Both the position numbers and the translations under genes were made by a program. A stretch of 64,000 bases of DNA from an uncultured Parabacteroides sp. (GTDB taxonomy: Bacteria > Bacteroidota > Bacteroidia > Bacteroidales > Tannerellaceae): contig CALUZV010000004.1 in assembly GCA_944325345.1 (NCBI GenBank), positions 1 to 64,000 of the forward strand, read 5' to 3'. Shown here piece by piece: positions 1-8,566 of the stretch. Every line of letters begins with the position of its first letter. Positions within the stretch are counted from its first letter, which is position 1. A model generated the notes under the pieces. The model was not told where the DNA came from. It was given only the letters and a program-made list of their open reading frames with translations, and searched no databases.

Positions 1-17
1 TTTTTTCGGGGATTAAC

Positions 18-48
18 TTGTCTGTTCCAATATTTTGCCTACCTTTGC
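18..48 (+). promoter_or_regulatory. Bacteroidota-type promoter
   Basis: TACCTTTGC at 40-48 matches the Bacteroidota -7 element TAnnTTTG, and TTG at 18-20 lies 19 bp upstream as a -33 element. Predicted transcription start is near 54-56, just where a perfect hairpin begins. What is transcribed is unclear; only a 44-codon frame follows. Confidence 0.6.
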
Positions 49-54
49 CGCGTT

Positions 55-85
55 GTTGTCTCTCTCTTACCAAGAGAGAGACAAC
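55..85 (+). repeat. Perfect 14-bp inverted repeat, hairpin at transcript 5' end
   Basis: GTTGTCTCTCTCTT (55-68) and its exact reverse complement (72-85) are separated by three bases. The stem starts about 7 bp after the -7 element, so the RNA would open with this hairpin. No T-run follows, so it is not an intrinsic terminator. It could be a 5' stabilising stem or a protein- or recombinase-binding site. Confidence 0.7.
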
Positions 86-220
86 ATGTTAATAAATCCT
101 AACAGAAAAAGATTGCGATCAATCTATTTCAGCCAATCCTGCCGCCCCTTAAAGTTCCAGCGAATTTTCATTCAGCAAGAAGTCGTAAATGCTGAAGGTC
201 ATAGGTTATTTCTGCGGTGA
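86..220 (+). CDS. Possible small ORF after the hairpin
   Basis: An ATG immediately after the hairpin opens a 44-codon frame starting MLINPNRKRLRSIYF. It is basic, has no recognisable domain or signal peptide, and has no Shine-Dalgarno sequence. Its only support is position behind a good promoter. It may be a chance frame. Confidence 0.2.
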   Translation: MLINPNRKRLRSIYFSQSCRPLKFQRIFIQQEVVNAEGHRLFLR

Positions 221-267
221 ATTAACCGCATATTTTGCGGCCAAGAAGTTTATCGCCTAACATATAG

Positions 268-489
268 TCAAAACATAAAATTAAAGCCTGCCTTTTGTGA
301 AGACTTGAACCGCTCAATCTCCAAAGAAAGAGACTTCTTCAGTTGATTAGCCATAAAATCCAAGAAAGGCAGATTGTTCTCTTCTCCTTGCGATTGTCGC
401 AAGGCAGTCAAGTAAGCCTCTCTGTCTTCCTTAAATAGCTTAACAGGAAAGAGATGGTAACAGAACTGAATCGATTTGTTGCCAAACAC
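268..489 (-). pseudogene. Fic-family C-terminal fragment
   Basis: This 73-codon frame resembles the C-terminal part of Fic/DOC proteins after the catalytic helix: a segment like LFKEDREAYLTALRQSQ followed by FLDFMANQLKKSL. The HPFxxGNGR motif and the whole N-terminal half are missing. It starts 6 bp after the stop codon of an intact fic gene on the same strand. Its sequence is not a copy of that gene's end, so it is probably the remnant of a second, different Fic gene rather than a frameshifted tail of the first. It is unlikely to be active. Confidence 0.5.
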
Positions 490-495
490 TCATAA

Positions 496-1260
496 TCACC
501 CTCCCACTATCGACAAATACCGCTCTAAAGAAGCGACTTCCGCCTCGGCTACTAGCTTTTGAAATTTTTCGGGACATTTATCCAGATGCGAAGCCTCCAA
601 AGCAGTATAGTAAGCCAGTTTTTCTTCACTCGATCCTTTCAGGTTTACAATAGTATAACCTTTGCGAAGCAGGTAGAGGTTCATTAAGAGGCGGGAAGTT
701 CGCCCATTGCCATCAATAAACGGATGGACACGCACCAACTCATCGTGAAGATAGGCTGCAATAAGGACAGGATGTACCTTTTCTTTTTCCATATCCTGAA
801 AATGCAGCATAAAGTCCTCCATCTGTTTCCCAATCAGATAAGGCTGCGGCGGCGTATGGCGACTACCCAAAATCATAACAGAAACAAAACGGTAACGCCC
901 CGCATTCTCTCGGTCAATGCCATGCAACACAAGAGCATGTATCTCTCTGATGGTACGCTCACTTATCTCCATATTGCTTTTTGCGAAATCCCGGATATAA
1001 TCTATAGCCTCCGCATGGTTTATCGCCTCCAAATGTTCGCGCATGGACTTGCCAGCAATGGTTACGCCCTCGTTCACGACCAACTCCGTTTCTTGCAACG
1101 TAAGCGTATTACCCTCGATACGGTTACTCTCGTACGTATATTCGATATTGAAGGCTTCTTCGATTTTCTTCAAAGCCGCAGGAGGCAGTGGACGAGCACT
1201 CGAAAGGCGAGCCTTCAGCGCATCACATTTTTGCAATAAAGCAGCTATTTCCGTATCCAT
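496..1260 (-). CDS. fic: Fic-family protein, self-inhibited type
   Basis: Fic enzymes transfer AMP or another nucleotide-derived group to target proteins. The catalytic loop HPFIDGNGRTSR is complete at residues 179-190, with His179 as the expected base. An N-terminal inhibitory helix with the motif SNRIEG (residues 45-50) supplies the glutamate that blocks ATP in class II Fic proteins. The 254-aa length is normal for a single-domain member. The start ATG lies 2 bp beyond the stop of the upstream TPR gene, so both are probably one transcript. The target protein is unknown. A toxin role is possible, but there is no separate antitoxin gene; inhibition is built in. Confidence 0.9.
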   Translation of the reverse strand: MDTEIAALLQKCDALKARLSSARPLPPAALKKIEEAFNIEYTYESNRIEGNTLTLQETELVVNEGVTIAGKSMREHLEAINHAEAIDYIRDFAKSNMEISERTIREIHALVLHGIDRENAGRYRFVSVMILGSRHTPPQPYLIGKQMEDFMLHFQDMEKEKVHPVLIAAYLHDELVRVHPFIDGNGRTSRLLMNLYLLRKGYTIVNLKGSSEEKLAYYTALEASHLDKCPEKFQKLVAEAEVASLERYLSIVGG

Positions 1261-1262
1261 GA

Positions 1263-3398
1263 TTACCGACTCGTCATACGTTTAATAATACTATAAGCAT
1301 CGATAATGCCTAATTCCCCGGCTTTACTCAAATCGGCGATGCCATTGCGTGCATCCCCCAAAGAGAGGCGCGCCAAACCCCGATTGAAATAAGCATCAGC
1401 AAATTCCGGGTCGCGCTCTATCGCCGTTGTATAATCCTCTATTGCCGCCCGGAAATCCCGCTGGGCACAACGCAGGTTGCCCCGATTGAAATAAGCAAAG
1501 ACAAAATCAGGAGCTTTCTGAATAACTATATCATAGTCGCGCGTTACCATCTCATATTCGTATGCCCGCTTCGTATCCTTCAGTCGAGCCGAAGCCGGGT
1601 CGTTGGTCGAAAGACGGTTGGAAGTAACTCCCTGCGTCTGTCCCGTCCGCAGATTAATCGTCGCATTCGACGTATTGAAATCCTCATTGTATGAAGGCTG
1701 TTCTTGCGACAGGTTGTATTCCAACTGCTTGTAGCGAACCACCGCCCGATTGAAATACGCCATCACAAAATCCGGATTCAACTCGACTACCCGGTCAAAA
1801 TCCTTGATCGCCTCGTCGAAATCCTGCACCAACATATAATCCAAAGCACGGCCGAAGTATGCATCCACATCATTCGGATTAGCCGACAAACGCGCCGAAT
1901 ACTCATTGATAGAAGCAAAATGTTCAGCCACCTGATCTTCCGTCAAGGCAGCTTCTTGGTTGGTAACAATCAATTTACGCTTCAAAACCATACGCGTATT
2001 GTAATTCTCGACCGTCTTGTCGTAGTAAACCAACTTCTTCACCGGGTCAGGTTGTTCGTAGAACGTCAGGATAAACTGCGGTTCGATATCGACACGCACA
2101 TTCTTGTCCTGCACACGGCCACGCACTTCGCTCTGGTATTTACTCTTGCGCTCTTCCTCCTTGTCATAGACCACCAAACGGTTGAACTTATTGATGTTCT
2201 TATCCGATTGTTCACGGGTATTATCTTCCTGTCCGCCTTTAGCCTCCTCATTATTCGAAGCATCTGACGCCGATAAAGCGGTCGATTTACCCGCAGCCCT
2301 ATCCTTCTTCATCTCCTGTTCCTTATTATAAGCCGTCCAGAAATCCTTGTCGGCACCCGCCAAGTCATTCATTTTCTTCTTAGCCTCCCCACGGCTATAA
2401 TAACCGGGAAGGAAATTGGGGTATTCGTTCAGCACAACATCATAATCAGCCACTGCACCCCGGTAATCCCCCGTCTCATAGCGCAACAACGCCCGGTTGT
2501 AATACGCCATATAATTATCCGGTTCCAACGAGATAACCACATCGAAATCTTCGATTGCCCGGTTATTGTCGCCCACCTGGAAACGAAGCAAGCCCCGGTT
2601 GAAATGGGCAATCAAATTATCGCGGTCCATGCTCACCACCTGATCGTAGTCCGCCATCGCTCCGCGCAAATTGTTCTGTTGGTAACGCACCAAACCACGG
2701 TTGATGAAATAGCCACTCTCACGGGGATCGAGATGGATTGCCTCATTCAAATCGACCAACGCACTGTCGAGCCGATGCATCTGATAATATAGGATAGCCC
2801 GATTACCGTAGGCAGGAGCATAATACGGATCCATAGTAATCGCTTTGTTGTAATCTGCCAGCGCCTTTATCGTATCCCCTTTTTCCAGATACATCGCACC
2901 ACGCGAAAGGTAGCTCATCGAATAACGGGGATGAGCCGTCATCAGTTCCTCAAAAGCTTTTTCTGCTCCTTTATAATCTTCCTTTTGGATATAAGCCACG
3001 GCACGGTTCACCATCATCTGCCGGTCTTCGCGACGGAATTCCAAACCTTTCGTATAGTCTGCAATCGCCCCATCGTAGTTTTCCTGACTTTGCCGGGCAA
3101 TACCACGGGCATAATAAGCCTGCGACAAGAAAGGATTTCGTTCGAGACAAGCCGTACAATCGTCTTCCGCCCCCTTGAAATCGTCGAGGCTGATTTTCGC
3201 CACCGCCCGATAGAAATAAGGCTCGGCCAACCACGGCTTCGCTTTGATTACCTGATTAAAATATTGAATGGAAAGCACATAGTCCTCGAAATACAAGGCA
3301 TTACGCCCGATAGACATCACCCGATCCGTATTAATCTGTGCGAACAGCGATACGGACCACACTTGAATCAACACCAACAGAAGCAGCTTCTTCATCAT
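1263..3398 (-). CDS. Secreted tetratricopeptide repeat protein
   Basis: The 711-aa product starts with a signal peptide (MMKKLLLLVLIQVWSVSLFAQ-like, cleavage after about residue 21). At least nine 34-residue TPR units follow, with typical pieces such as AYYARGIARQ and NPDFVMAYFNRA. A charged, Ser/Asn-rich insert (about residues 375-480) with little repeat character divides an N-terminal block from a C-terminal one. TPR arrays bind other proteins; this one should act in the periplasm or at the cell surface. It is followed after 2 bp by fic, but the Fic protein lacks a signal peptide, so a direct partnership across the membrane is not obvious. Confidence 0.85.
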   Translation of the reverse strand: MMKKLLLLVLIQVWSVSLFAQINTDRVMSIGRNALYFEDYVLSIQYFNQVIKAKPWLAEPYFYRAVAKISLDDFKGAEDDCTACLERNPFLSQAYYARGIARQSQENYDGAIADYTKGLEFRREDRQMMVNRAVAYIQKEDYKGAEKAFEELMTAHPRYSMSYLSRGAMYLEKGDTIKALADYNKAITMDPYYAPAYGNRAILYYQMHRLDSALVDLNEAIHLDPRESGYFINRGLVRYQQNNLRGAMADYDQVVSMDRDNLIAHFNRGLLRFQVGDNNRAIEDFDVVISLEPDNYMAYYNRALLRYETGDYRGAVADYDVVLNEYPNFLPGYYSRGEAKKKMNDLAGADKDFWTAYNKEQEMKKDRAAGKSTALSASDASNNEEAKGGQEDNTREQSDKNINKFNRLVVYDKEEERKSKYQSEVRGRVQDKNVRVDIEPQFILTFYEQPDPVKKLVYYDKTVENYNTRMVLKRKLIVTNQEAALTEDQVAEHFASINEYSARLSANPNDVDAYFGRALDYMLVQDFDEAIKDFDRVVELNPDFVMAYFNRAVVRYKQLEYNLSQEQPSYNEDFNTSNATINLRTGQTQGVTSNRLSTNDPASARLKDTKRAYEYEMVTRDYDIVIQKAPDFVFAYFNRGNLRCAQRDFRAAIEDYTTAIERDPEFADAYFNRGLARLSLGDARNGIADLSKAGELGIIDAYSIIKRMTSR

Positions 3399-3430
3399 TC
3401 TCTCTTTCTAAATCTGTTTCTTTTTGAGGG

Positions 3431-3439
3431 GCAAATATA
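3431..3439 (-). promoter_or_regulatory. -7 element of the TPR-fic operon
   Basis: On the minus strand this reads TATATTTGC, an exact TAnnTTTG match, about 33 bp upstream of the TPR start codon. Confidence 0.6.
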
Positions 3440-3746
3440 CGCAAACTCGCCTAAATACGGATAAAAATCGGAGGAATATGTTATCTTGACAGTTCCTTAT
3501 GATCAGAGTCAGACAATTGAGAGAATATCGTTTCAATCCTTATTGAGGATTTTTTTGGGGAAATTACTTGCATATCTTAAGTATTCTGGTGAATTTTGTA
3601 AACTAAGTTGTACACACGATGATTTAAACTTAATAATTCAAAATGCTAAATTAATAAAAATCAACAATATGTACAATTTTTCAAACATATAATTCCGCTA
3701 ACGAATAATATACACTAAAATACTGGTACGAAGAAAACATTTCAAT
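3440..3746. other. AT-rich divergent intergenic region
   Basis: About 300 bp between the divergent TPR-fic and DUF4261 operons. A 68-codon frame (3486-3692, plus) has no recognisable features and is probably spurious. TACAATTTT near 3671 is a weak -7 candidate for the plus-strand operon; no convincing -33 element was found. Confidence 0.4.
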
Positions 3747-4622
3747 ATGAGCAAAGTATTCAAACAGGACCGAAAGACAAAAGAGCAGCAGCCCGGAGGC
3801 CCTTTCCTTATCACCATGCTGTTCAAGGAGCCTGTGGAATTGCCGGACACGCAGCGGGTAGCTGAAGTCTGCAGGAAAAATCTCGGCAATGTAGAATGTC
3901 ATGGAAAAGATGACCAATCTGTCCACATCCTCGCCTTGGATCATATTGTGGAATTTGAGGACGGGAAGGCTCCCGTGCAGTTCCTGCTGACCTCATGTAT
4001 GGACTTTGACGGAAAAACGGTGGATGATTTCACCAGAAGCCAGATGTGGGACTGCCAGGATGACCGTGACCGGATTCTTGAAGAATGCCGGTACAGTATG
4101 CTTGCGACTGACTTCCTTGCCCGCGGCCTGCCTTCGCTGGAACGTGCCGATATGGAAATGGATTACCTTGAAGCACTCGCCGAGCTATTCCCGTCGTGTG
4201 AAGCGTTTTTCTTCAACAGCAGCGGGAAACTTTTCGAGGCGGAAGAAATCCGCGGCAATCAGATAGAGGGACCTGACCGCTTCATCCGTTATGCCGTGAA
4301 TGTCCGTTTCTTTACGATCCAAGACTCAGAGGACATGCTGATTGATACACTCGGGATGGACACCCTGTTCCTTCCTGACCTGCAATACCACTTCCACGAC
4401 CTCGATCCGAATTGGGTGGTGAATCATGCCTATAACGTGGCATCCTATCTGCTTACGAGCAGCAATGAAATAGAATCCGGGGAAACTATTGATGGAATTA
4501 AAGACGGGAAAATGGACCAGAGTGTCCAATGGAAATGCCAATACGAAGACGCATTGATACAGCCGAACCGTCTAGTGCTTGACATCAACACGGGTGAATA
4601 CGCATCCGGGAACCGAGAATGA
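3747..4622 (+). CDS. DUF4261-like protein, first gene of SWIM/MoxR/VWA operon
   Basis: A 291-aa soluble acidic protein without signal peptide or membrane segment. Segments such as FLITMLFKEPVELP near the N-terminus and LPDLQYHFHDLDPNWVVNHAYN near residues 210-231 resemble the DUF4261 family, whose function is unknown. It ends 29 bp before the SWIM-domain gene on the same strand and so is probably the first gene of the six-gene operon. DUF4261 is not a constant partner of MoxR/VWA systems as far as I know, so its membership is inferred from spacing. No catalytic motif could be recognised. Confidence 0.65.
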   Translation: MSKVFKQDRKTKEQQPGGPFLITMLFKEPVELPDTQRVAEVCRKNLGNVECHGKDDQSVHILALDHIVEFEDGKAPVQFLLTSCMDFDGKTVDDFTRSQMWDCQDDRDRILEECRYSMLATDFLARGLPSLERADMEMDYLEALAELFPSCEAFFFNSSGKLFEAEEIRGNQIEGPDRFIRYAVNVRFFTIQDSEDMLIDTLGMDTLFLPDLQYHFHDLDPNWVVNHAYNVASYLLTSSNEIESGETIDGIKDGKMDQSVQWKCQYEDALIQPNRLVLDINTGEYASGNRE

Positions 4623-4651
4623 TCAATCAATGACAAATTAACTTATTGCTT

Positions 4652-5983
4652 ATGGCATTAAACTTGACAGAAGAACAGATATTGCAACTCGCCCCTGACG
4701 ATTCATCGGTAAAGGCAGGCAAAGGGCTTGCGACCTTAAGTAAATGGATTCTTAGAGAGTGCAGTGAACGTGCGGTTTGGGGACATTGCCAGGGAAGCGG
4801 AAAGAATCCCTACCAAACAGTGATAGATTTGAATAATATAGCGTTCAAGTGTTCCTGCCCGAGCCGCAAATTTCCATGTAAACATGGACTGGGCTTACTG
4901 TTGCTGTATGCACGGCAACCTGACCAGTTCAAACAGGTAGAAGAACCCGACTGGGTAGCTGCGTGGCTTACCAAAAGAGCTGAAAAAGCCGAAAAAAAGG
5001 AGCAGAAAGCAAAAAATGAAGCACCGATAGATGAAGCGGCACAGGCTAAAAGGCAGGAAAAGCGACACCAGAAGGTACTAGGAGGAATATCCGATCTTGA
5101 AGTATGGATGAAAGACTTGGTGCGTAATGGTTTCTTGAATGTGCCTGAACGTGCCTATATCATATTCGATAATATGGCTCGGCGAATGGTAGATGCCCAA
5201 GCTCCGGGACTTGCAGGAAGATTAAAGGCTATGCAGGAAATCGATTTCGATTCAGAAAGCTGGAAATCCGAGCTTACGGAAAGCATGAGCAGACTATATC
5301 TGTTAATGCAGAGCTACAGAAACATAGAAAGTCTTCCTGATGAATGGAAGGATGAAATACGCACACAAATCGGATACCCGCAATCTAAAGACAATATCCT
5401 TGCAGGAAAACCAGTAACAGACTGCTGGCTCGTACTTCACAAGCAATCGCGTAAAGTTAACGATATCAATACCGATATCTACTGGTTTTACGGAAAGAAA
5501 AGTAGTCTTTTTGCCAAATATCTGAGTTTCGCCGTTGCAGGAAGCTTTTCTACCGAAAACTGGATTCCGGGTAGTGTTTATGAAGGCGCATTATGTTTTT
5601 ATAATGGTACCGGAATATGCCGCCGGGCATTGTTCAGGGAATCCGAACTCCTAAAAGAAGCCTTTGTTCCAAAGTGCTGCCCGGATCTGAAACAAGCAGC
5701 TGCTATGTATCGACAGGCCATGACTACAAACCCTTTTTCGGAGGATATTCCACTGCTTATAAATGATGTAACAGTTGCCCGAAACGGAAATGGATATGGT
5801 ATGCTTGACAATGCAGGATATGCGGTCTCGGTAATAATGTCTGATGAGACTTACATTGATATACTCGCTATCACTGGCGGCAATCCATTTGTATCGTTGG
5901 CCCTTGTAAACGGGAATATATGGGAACTGAAATCCATTTGGTATAACAAAGAATATCATACTTGGAGAGATGAACGTAACTGA
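4652..5983 (+). CDS. SWIM zinc-finger protein
   Basis: The 443-aa protein carries a SWIM zinc finger: Cys67-x-Cys69-x6-Cys76-x-His78 in the stretch KCSCPSRKFPCKH. SWIM domains bind DNA or protein in several families. A Lys/Glu-rich coiled segment follows (about residues 108-140), then a C-terminal region without recognised domains. The ATG at 4652 (MALNLTEEQ) is preferred over an upstream TTG at 4646. The gene overlaps the next one by 14 bp, which points to translational coupling. A SWIM protein, DUF5691, MoxR ATPase, DUF5682 and VWA protein in this order form a recurrent but functionally unassigned bacterial gene set. Confidence 0.85.
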   Translation: MALNLTEEQILQLAPDDSSVKAGKGLATLSKWILRECSERAVWGHCQGSGKNPYQTVIDLNNIAFKCSCPSRKFPCKHGLGLLLLYARQPDQFKQVEEPDWVAAWLTKRAEKAEKKEQKAKNEAPIDEAAQAKRQEKRHQKVLGGISDLEVWMKDLVRNGFLNVPERAYIIFDNMARRMVDAQAPGLAGRLKAMQEIDFDSESWKSELTESMSRLYLLMQSYRNIESLPDEWKDEIRTQIGYPQSKDNILAGKPVTDCWLVLHKQSRKVNDINTDIYWFYGKKSSLFAKYLSFAVAGSFSTENWIPGSVYEGALCFYNGTGICRRALFRESELLKEAFVPKCCPDLKQAAAMYRQAMTTNPFSEDIPLLINDVTVARNGNGYGMLDNAGYAVSVIMSDETYIDILAITGGNPFVSLALVNGNIWELKSIWYNKEYHTWRDERN

Positions 5984-7445
5984 ACTTATCATACAGGCTG
6001 CATTGCTCGGAACAGCTAATCGTGAATTCGCTCCTGGAGCCTTTCCTGAGTCCCTTCAGACTTTGGTGGGCAGAATTCGTGAGAAATCCGAAGACACAGA
6101 AGCGTTCCTTTACATGACAGCCGCATCCGCATTCGCCTACAAGCGTGCCGGATGGGAACCGGCCGGAGCAGAAGGCATTGTCCCTGTGGATACAGCTCCG
6201 AAAGAGGAACTGCCGTATTTCGACAAAGACCGGAGCCAGCTCTTTTCCAGACTTCACAGCACACGCTATATGCTGGCCTATGCCTACCGTTTAGCACAGC
6301 AGGCTGGAAAAATCATTTCACCCGAATACCTCCAGCCGCTTATCCGGCGTGCCTACGACCGCACCAACCCATTGCGGTTTGAAGAACGCAGGCTGCTGAA
6401 AAGTCTTATTGGAAACAGAGGCTTATGGCTGATCAGGCAAATGGGCCTTTCCGGGCAGGAATGTGAGAGTATAGACTCTTGGGATACGGCCACCCACAGC
6501 GAACGTAAGGATATGCTTACCAGATTCAGGCAGCAGAATCCTGCAGCAGCCCTTGAGCTGCTACAAAAAGACTGGAAGAGTGAACCGGCCAACCAGCGCA
6601 ACGATTTGCTTGAATGCCTCCGTACGAATATCGGCAAATCCGACGAACCCTTTATACAAGGAGTAATGGAATCGGACCGCAGCACCACTGTCAAGGAAAC
6701 AGCTCGGAAACTTCTGTGCATGATTCCCGATTCAGCCATGGTAACGCGTTGCTGCGAACTCCTGCGGGGTCATATCAGACACAACATGCTTACTGGATGG
6801 TCATACGATGAAATCGGATATACCCAAGAAATGAAGACACTGGGACTATCCGAGGTAAGCTCCAACAAAAAAGAGAGCGATTCCGAATTTATACTGAGGC
6901 AGCTTGCCGAACGTGTACCTCTGAGTTTCTGGTGCGAAGTATATGGTTGCGGCAAGGAAGAAGCGGCGAGGAAATTTGCCAAGCATCCCCCTTTCAGGAA
7001 GTTTCTGGTTCTGGAAGCTCCGATACTCAATTTTTCGGACGGGCTGTGGGCTTTCTACACTTTAAAGGAAGACCCATCCTATCTCCGCAAACCTGAACTC
7101 GTGGCGCTGCTTACACCATCCCAGCGAGAGGAAATCAGCTGGCCGGAAACAGTACGTAACTTCGACTATATACCCGATTCATGGTATGGCCGGGATTACG
7201 AGGTATGGGGACCTAAATTCTCGTCCAGCGTCCTGTCATGGCTTCTGAAAAAGGACTACCTGTATTATGCCGCATATATGGCAGAGCAGCTTGCCATGCA
7301 TATACCTGTCCATATCAGAAACATAATCGAAGCCAAAGCCGCCTCTTCGGCAGGAATATCTCCGTCTATGAACGAGTTCTGTACAAAGATGCTGGAATTC
7401 ATGGATCTTAAATCTGAAATAGACACTTTGTTAAATGAAAAATAA
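5970..7445 (+). CDS. DUF5691-like protein
   Basis: The 491-aa protein begins MNVTELIIQAALLGTANREF, a start typical of DUF5691 proteins found beside SWIM/MoxR genes. It is mostly helical and contains HEAT-like stretches (about residues 130-270, for example LLQKDWKSEPANQRNDLLECL). It has no signal peptide, membrane span or recognisable active site. Its start lies inside the SWIM gene (14-bp overlap) and its stop 14 bp before the ATPase gene. A scaffold or substrate-adaptor role in the ATPase complex is a guess from the helical-repeat look and the neighbours. Confidence 0.75.
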   Translation: MNVTELIIQAALLGTANREFAPGAFPESLQTLVGRIREKSEDTEAFLYMTAASAFAYKRAGWEPAGAEGIVPVDTAPKEELPYFDKDRSQLFSRLHSTRYMLAYAYRLAQQAGKIISPEYLQPLIRRAYDRTNPLRFEERRLLKSLIGNRGLWLIRQMGLSGQECESIDSWDTATHSERKDMLTRFRQQNPAAALELLQKDWKSEPANQRNDLLECLRTNIGKSDEPFIQGVMESDRSTTVKETARKLLCMIPDSAMVTRCCELLRGHIRHNMLTGWSYDEIGYTQEMKTLGLSEVSSNKKESDSEFILRQLAERVPLSFWCEVYGCGKEEAARKFAKHPPFRKFLVLEAPILNFSDGLWAFYTLKEDPSYLRKPELVALLTPSQREEISWPETVRNFDYIPDSWYGRDYEVWGPKFSSSVLSWLLKKDYLYYAAYMAEQLAMHIPVHIRNIIEAKAASSAGISPSMNEFCTKMLEFMDLKSEIDTLLNEK

Positions 7446-7459
7446 TAATTGATATTTAT

Positions 7460-8539
7460 ATGAGCACTTTACTGAGACAACATGCCGAACAACAGTTCGC
7501 AGAAGAACTTCATGAACTGAAAAAGAATGAGACCAACCCGATTCCTGAGAATTGGGAGATGTCCCCCCAATCCGTAGTCACCTACCTTATGGGCGGAACA
7601 CTGAAGAACGGTTTCGAGGTTTCGCCGAAATACATAGGTAACCGCCGTTTGATGGAAATTGCTGTAGCAACCCTTGTCACCGACCGCGCACTGCTTTTGT
7701 ATGGTCTTCCTGGCACAGCTAAGAGCTGGGTCAGCGAACACATGGCAGCAGCCATCTCAGGCAATTCCACACTGATAGTACAAGGTACCGCCGGAACGGG
7801 AGAAGAGGCCATCCGTTACGGCTGGAACTATGCCCGTCTTCTTGCCGAAGGACCAAGCGAAGGGGCATTGGTTCAGACGCCAGTGATGAAGGCCATGCAG
7901 GAAGGCAAGATAAGCCGCATAGAGGAGCTTACCCGTATCGGTTCCGATGTGCAGGATACACTCATCACCATCCTTTCCGAGAAGACCCTGCCCATCCCCG
8001 AACTGAACAAGGAGGTACAAGCCATCCGCGGATTCAACATCATAGCCACGGCCAACAATAGGGACAAAGGGGTGAATGACCTTTCGAGTGCATTGAAACG
8101 CCGTTTTAACACAGTCATCCTCCCATTGCCTGACACGCTTGAGGAAGAAGTTGACATCGTCCGTCGTCGCGTGGAGAGTTTCGAGAAAGTGATGCAGCTG
8201 CCAGCAGAGAAACCTGCTCTTGATGAAATCCGCCGTGTTGTCACCATTTTCCGTGAATTGCGTCAGGGAGCGACCAATGACGGCAAGACGAAACTCAAGA
8301 GCCCGAGCGGCACAATGAGCACGGCCGAAGCTATATCCGTAGTGAACAATGGTCTCGCTATGGCCGGCTATTTCGGTGATGGTCAGATCCATGCCGAAGA
8401 CCTCGTTTCGGGAATCCTCGGTGCCGTGGTGAAAGACCCGGTACAAGACAAAGTGGTATGGCAGGAATACATGGAGACAGTGGTCAAGAACCGTGACGGC
8501 TGGAAAGACATTTATAGGGCTTCAAGAGATATAATTTGA
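7460..8539 (+). CDS. MoxR-type AAA+ ATPase
   Basis: A 359-aa single AAA+ module. Walker A is GLPGTAKS (residues 82-89), with alanine where most P-loops have glycine; this is common in MoxR-like proteins. Sensor 1 is ATANN (196-200) and an arginine pair sits at 214-215 (ALKRRF). The Walker B position reads ISRIEELTR (151-159), with Glu-Glu instead of the usual Asp-Glu. MoxR ATPases act with VWA proteins as chaperones that insert metals or remodel complexes, and a VWA gene is two genes downstream. The protein is cytosolic, with no signal peptide. Confidence 0.9.
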   Translation: MSTLLRQHAEQQFAEELHELKKNETNPIPENWEMSPQSVVTYLMGGTLKNGFEVSPKYIGNRRLMEIAVATLVTDRALLLYGLPGTAKSWVSEHMAAAISGNSTLIVQGTAGTGEEAIRYGWNYARLLAEGPSEGALVQTPVMKAMQEGKISRIEELTRIGSDVQDTLITILSEKTLPIPELNKEVQAIRGFNIIATANNRDKGVNDLSSALKRRFNTVILPLPDTLEEEVDIVRRRVESFEKVMQLPAEKPALDEIRRVVTIFRELRQGATNDGKTKLKSPSGTMSTAEAISVVNNGLAMAGYFGDGQIHAEDLVSGILGAVVKDPVQDKVVWQEYMETVVKNRDGWKDIYRASRDII

Positions 8540-8566
8540 TTGACGTATTTGCATGTATCAAGTAAT

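Noticed and set aside
3486..3692. 68-codon plus-strand frame in the DUF4261 upstream region
   Set aside because: AT-rich, no signal or domain, and no promoter placed to express it.
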